From assembly GCA_030765065.1 (NCBI GenBank), contig CM060990.1, positions 494,006,190 through 494,070,189 of the forward strand: a DNA stretch of 64,000 nucleotides, given 5' to 3'. How positions within the stretch are numbered: the stretch's first letter is position 1; the number at the start of each line of letters is the position of its first letter. This DNA is from Deroplatys truncata (Eukaryota; Arthropoda; Insecta; Mantodea; Mantidae). A model generated the notes under the pieces. The model did no database searches and had not been told where the DNA came from. It was given only the letters and a program-made list of their open reading frames with translations. Shown piece after piece: positions 63,973-64,000 of this stretch. The translations under genes were made by a program, and so were the position numbers.

Positions 63973-64000
63973 TTTAACCCGCTACAGATTAGCTAAGGAT

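Larger units (their letters stand above)
61990..64000 (+). mobile_element. R1/LOA-like LINE, continues beyond the window
   Basis: A first coding region (about 62020-62900) of uncertain function is followed by an APE-like endonuclease (62965-63726) and the start of the linker to the RT. The endonuclease shows the QEPY motif of the R1/LOA group. One in-frame stop (63724-63726) and a frameshift near 63968 indicate decay. The RT would lie beyond position 64000. Confidence 0.7.

Overview
This window looks like intergenic and intronic DNA from a large, AT-rich animal genome, most likely an insect. The evidence is eukaryotic throughout: nested non-LTR retrotransposons, Tc1/mariner, pogo/Tigger, hAT, Harbinger and Penelope-like elements, a tRNA-derived SINE, very long microsatellites, and one spliced host exon. 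There are no operons, ribosome binding sites or CRISPR arrays. Order or species cannot be fixed from the sequence; the element mix suggests a repeat-rich, perhaps hemimetabolous, insect (inference).

Layout. 0-9 kb: a mariner-like element with very long inverted repeats, the 5' part of a LINE with a DUF4780-type gag, an opposing I-like LINE fragment, a Tc1 remnant, a pogo transposase remnant and a LINE RT scrap. 9.2-12.1 kb: a complete but dead Tigger-like transposon with TA target duplication, carrying a 297-bp tRNA-derived SINE with its own 12-bp duplication. 13-17 kb: a Penelope fragment, copy A of an unclassified DDE-like family (tentatively Sola-like), and a deleted mariner-like element. 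17.6-22 kb: a decayed LINE with an SGNH-esterase ORF1. 22-27.7 kb: a broken, partly inverted Penelope-like element split by an I-like LINE with an intact 1229-aa pol ORF and a 14-bp target duplication. 28.1-29.1 kb: an uninterrupted 986-bp CA array. 30-36 kb: copies B and C of the Sola-like family; copy C has matching termini and is itself split by a Harbinger element. 36.3-45.2 kb: a second SGNH-type LINE split by a full-length LINE (38.07-42.81 kb) with two intact ORFs. 45.3-47.9 kb: a complete hAT element with a perfect 8-bp duplication. 48.7-50.1 kb: a large inverted repeat with tRNA-type promoter boxes. 50.8-51.0 kb: the only recognised host coding sequence, an exon of a Ror/MuSK-like Frizzled cysteine-rich domain on the minus strand. 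51-58 kb: a deleted mariner, a second Harbinger, an old LINE, and an LTR-retrotransposon gag/protease remnant. 58.3-61.5 kb: a ZBED5-like hAT split by a DDE_3 transposon. 62-64 kb: an R1/LOA-like LINE running off the end.

The most interesting unit is the young LINE at 38.07-42.81 kb. Its ORF1 carries a hydrophobic N-terminus followed by a 2A-like GVELNPGP motif, and ORF1 and ORF2 lie in the same frame separated by one UAG, with no AUG before the endonuclease domain. This suggests an unusual expression strategy (2A-type processing plus readthrough or reinitiation). The second notable item is the three-copy Sola-like family.
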